Origin: Meiothermus sp.
Lineage (GTDB): Bacteria; Deinococcota; Deinococci; Deinococcales; Thermaceae
NCBI RefSeq assembly: GCF_026004075.1
Contig: NZ_BPIK01000001.1
Location: forward strand, 345,501 to 409,500
Reading direction: 5' to 3'
DNA: 64,000 nucleotides
Position numbers and translations under genes: made by a program. Within the stretch, counting starts at the first letter, position 1. Every line of letters begins with the position of its first letter. The notes beneath the pieces are model-generated. The model made no database searches and had not been told where the DNA came from. It saw only the letters and a program-made list of their open reading frames with translations. Positions 63,808 through 64,000 of the stretch are shown piece by piece.

Positions 63808-64000
63808 TGGTGTCGCTACTGGACGATAAGTTTACCATTCTGACCGAAGAGCCGGCCCATGGCTTTGTACGCCCTTATTGGGTGCAAACACTGGAGGGGC
63901 TTAAAGGCCAGTTGTATTGGTTTGAAGTGCATAGCCCGGAGGCCCGCACTGCTTTTCACCGCTACAAGAATGCTATTCGCCGACTCGAAGGCCAGGGCTT
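63808..64000 (+). CDS. N-terminus of an unidentified protein (runs off window end)
   Basis: 64 codons are visible from the GTG at 63808 (or 63811), with no stop before the edge. The protein opens VSLLDDKFTILTEEPAHGF and continues with LYWFEVHSPEARTAFHRYK. It is soluble with no signal peptide. The family is not recognised from this fragment. The start is set by a perfect TATAAT box 5 nt upstream, which indicates a leaderless mRNA. Confidence 0.6.

Overview
The window looks like a chromosomal segment from a thermophilic member of the Thermaceae, most likely Meiothermus. The PPK2 at 60729-61532 is close to the class III enzyme I know from Meiothermus ruber but not identical to it. The bL25 protein has the length of the Thermus TL5 type, the SSB-like protein has two OB folds in one chain, MurE lacks the DAP-recognition motif, and the DNA is GC-rich with a striking excess of the palindrome CTCGAG. 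The species cannot be fixed by reading alone. The region is mostly core chromosome; I see no prophage, insertion sequence, CRISPR array or rRNA.

Layout, left to right. 1-6.5 kb: mutL (cut by the window edge) and mutS, moaB, a pair of deoxynucleoside kinases and an exported HtrA-type protease. 6.6-11.3 kb: a DUF3084 coiled-coil membrane protein, an LptB-like ATPase, gltX and ppsR. 11.4-21 kb: ppsA, gpsA, a SpoIIM-family membrane protein, pyrE, a coupled P-loop ATPase/enolase-superfamily/nucleotidyltransferase cassette, a tandem GNAT protein and a lipid kinase. 21-31 kb: a degenerate GGDEF-EAL protein, tRNA-Arg(ACG), mnmA, a Na+/Ca2+ exchanger, a sugar ABC importer and a membrane diguanylate cyclase. 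31-34.4 kb: a succinate dehydrogenase operon with an actinobacterial Sdh1-like anchor. 34.5-40.5 kb: speD, an IclR regulator divergent from aceB, an SSB-like protein, rplY and pth. 40.4-44.5 kb: pstSCAB behind a three-repeat Pho box. 44.6-51.9 kb: mobA, a DUF480 protein, pdxY, an HDAC-family deacetylase, a lipoprotein, a rhodanese, murE, a Nif3-family protein and tmk. 52-60.6 kb: glutamine cyclotransferase, DUF192, SPFH, a cysteine-free FmdB-like protein, 5-formyl-THF cyclo-ligase, a LysM/M23 peptidase, a MntA/HepT-like pair, ATP:cobalamin adenosyltransferase with an unexported BtuF-like protein, and a secreted WD40 protein. 60.7-64 kb: PPK2, two methyltransferases and the start of a leaderless gene that runs off the end.

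The coding part is mostly ordinary metabolism: phosphate uptake and polyphosphate, the gluconeogenic PEP synthase with its regulator, the glyoxylate-shunt malate synthase, Mo-cofactor steps, and nucleotide salvage and synthesis. The most interesting material lies between genes. Two candidate small RNAs, each with its own intrinsic terminator, sit on the strand opposite their neighbours (about 48.09-48.23 kb and 46.0-46.11 kb). A dispersed inverted-repeat element occurs in two copies 32 kb apart. Heptamer tandem repeats lie directly before start codons, and several genes have promoter -10 boxes placed as for leaderless mRNAs.
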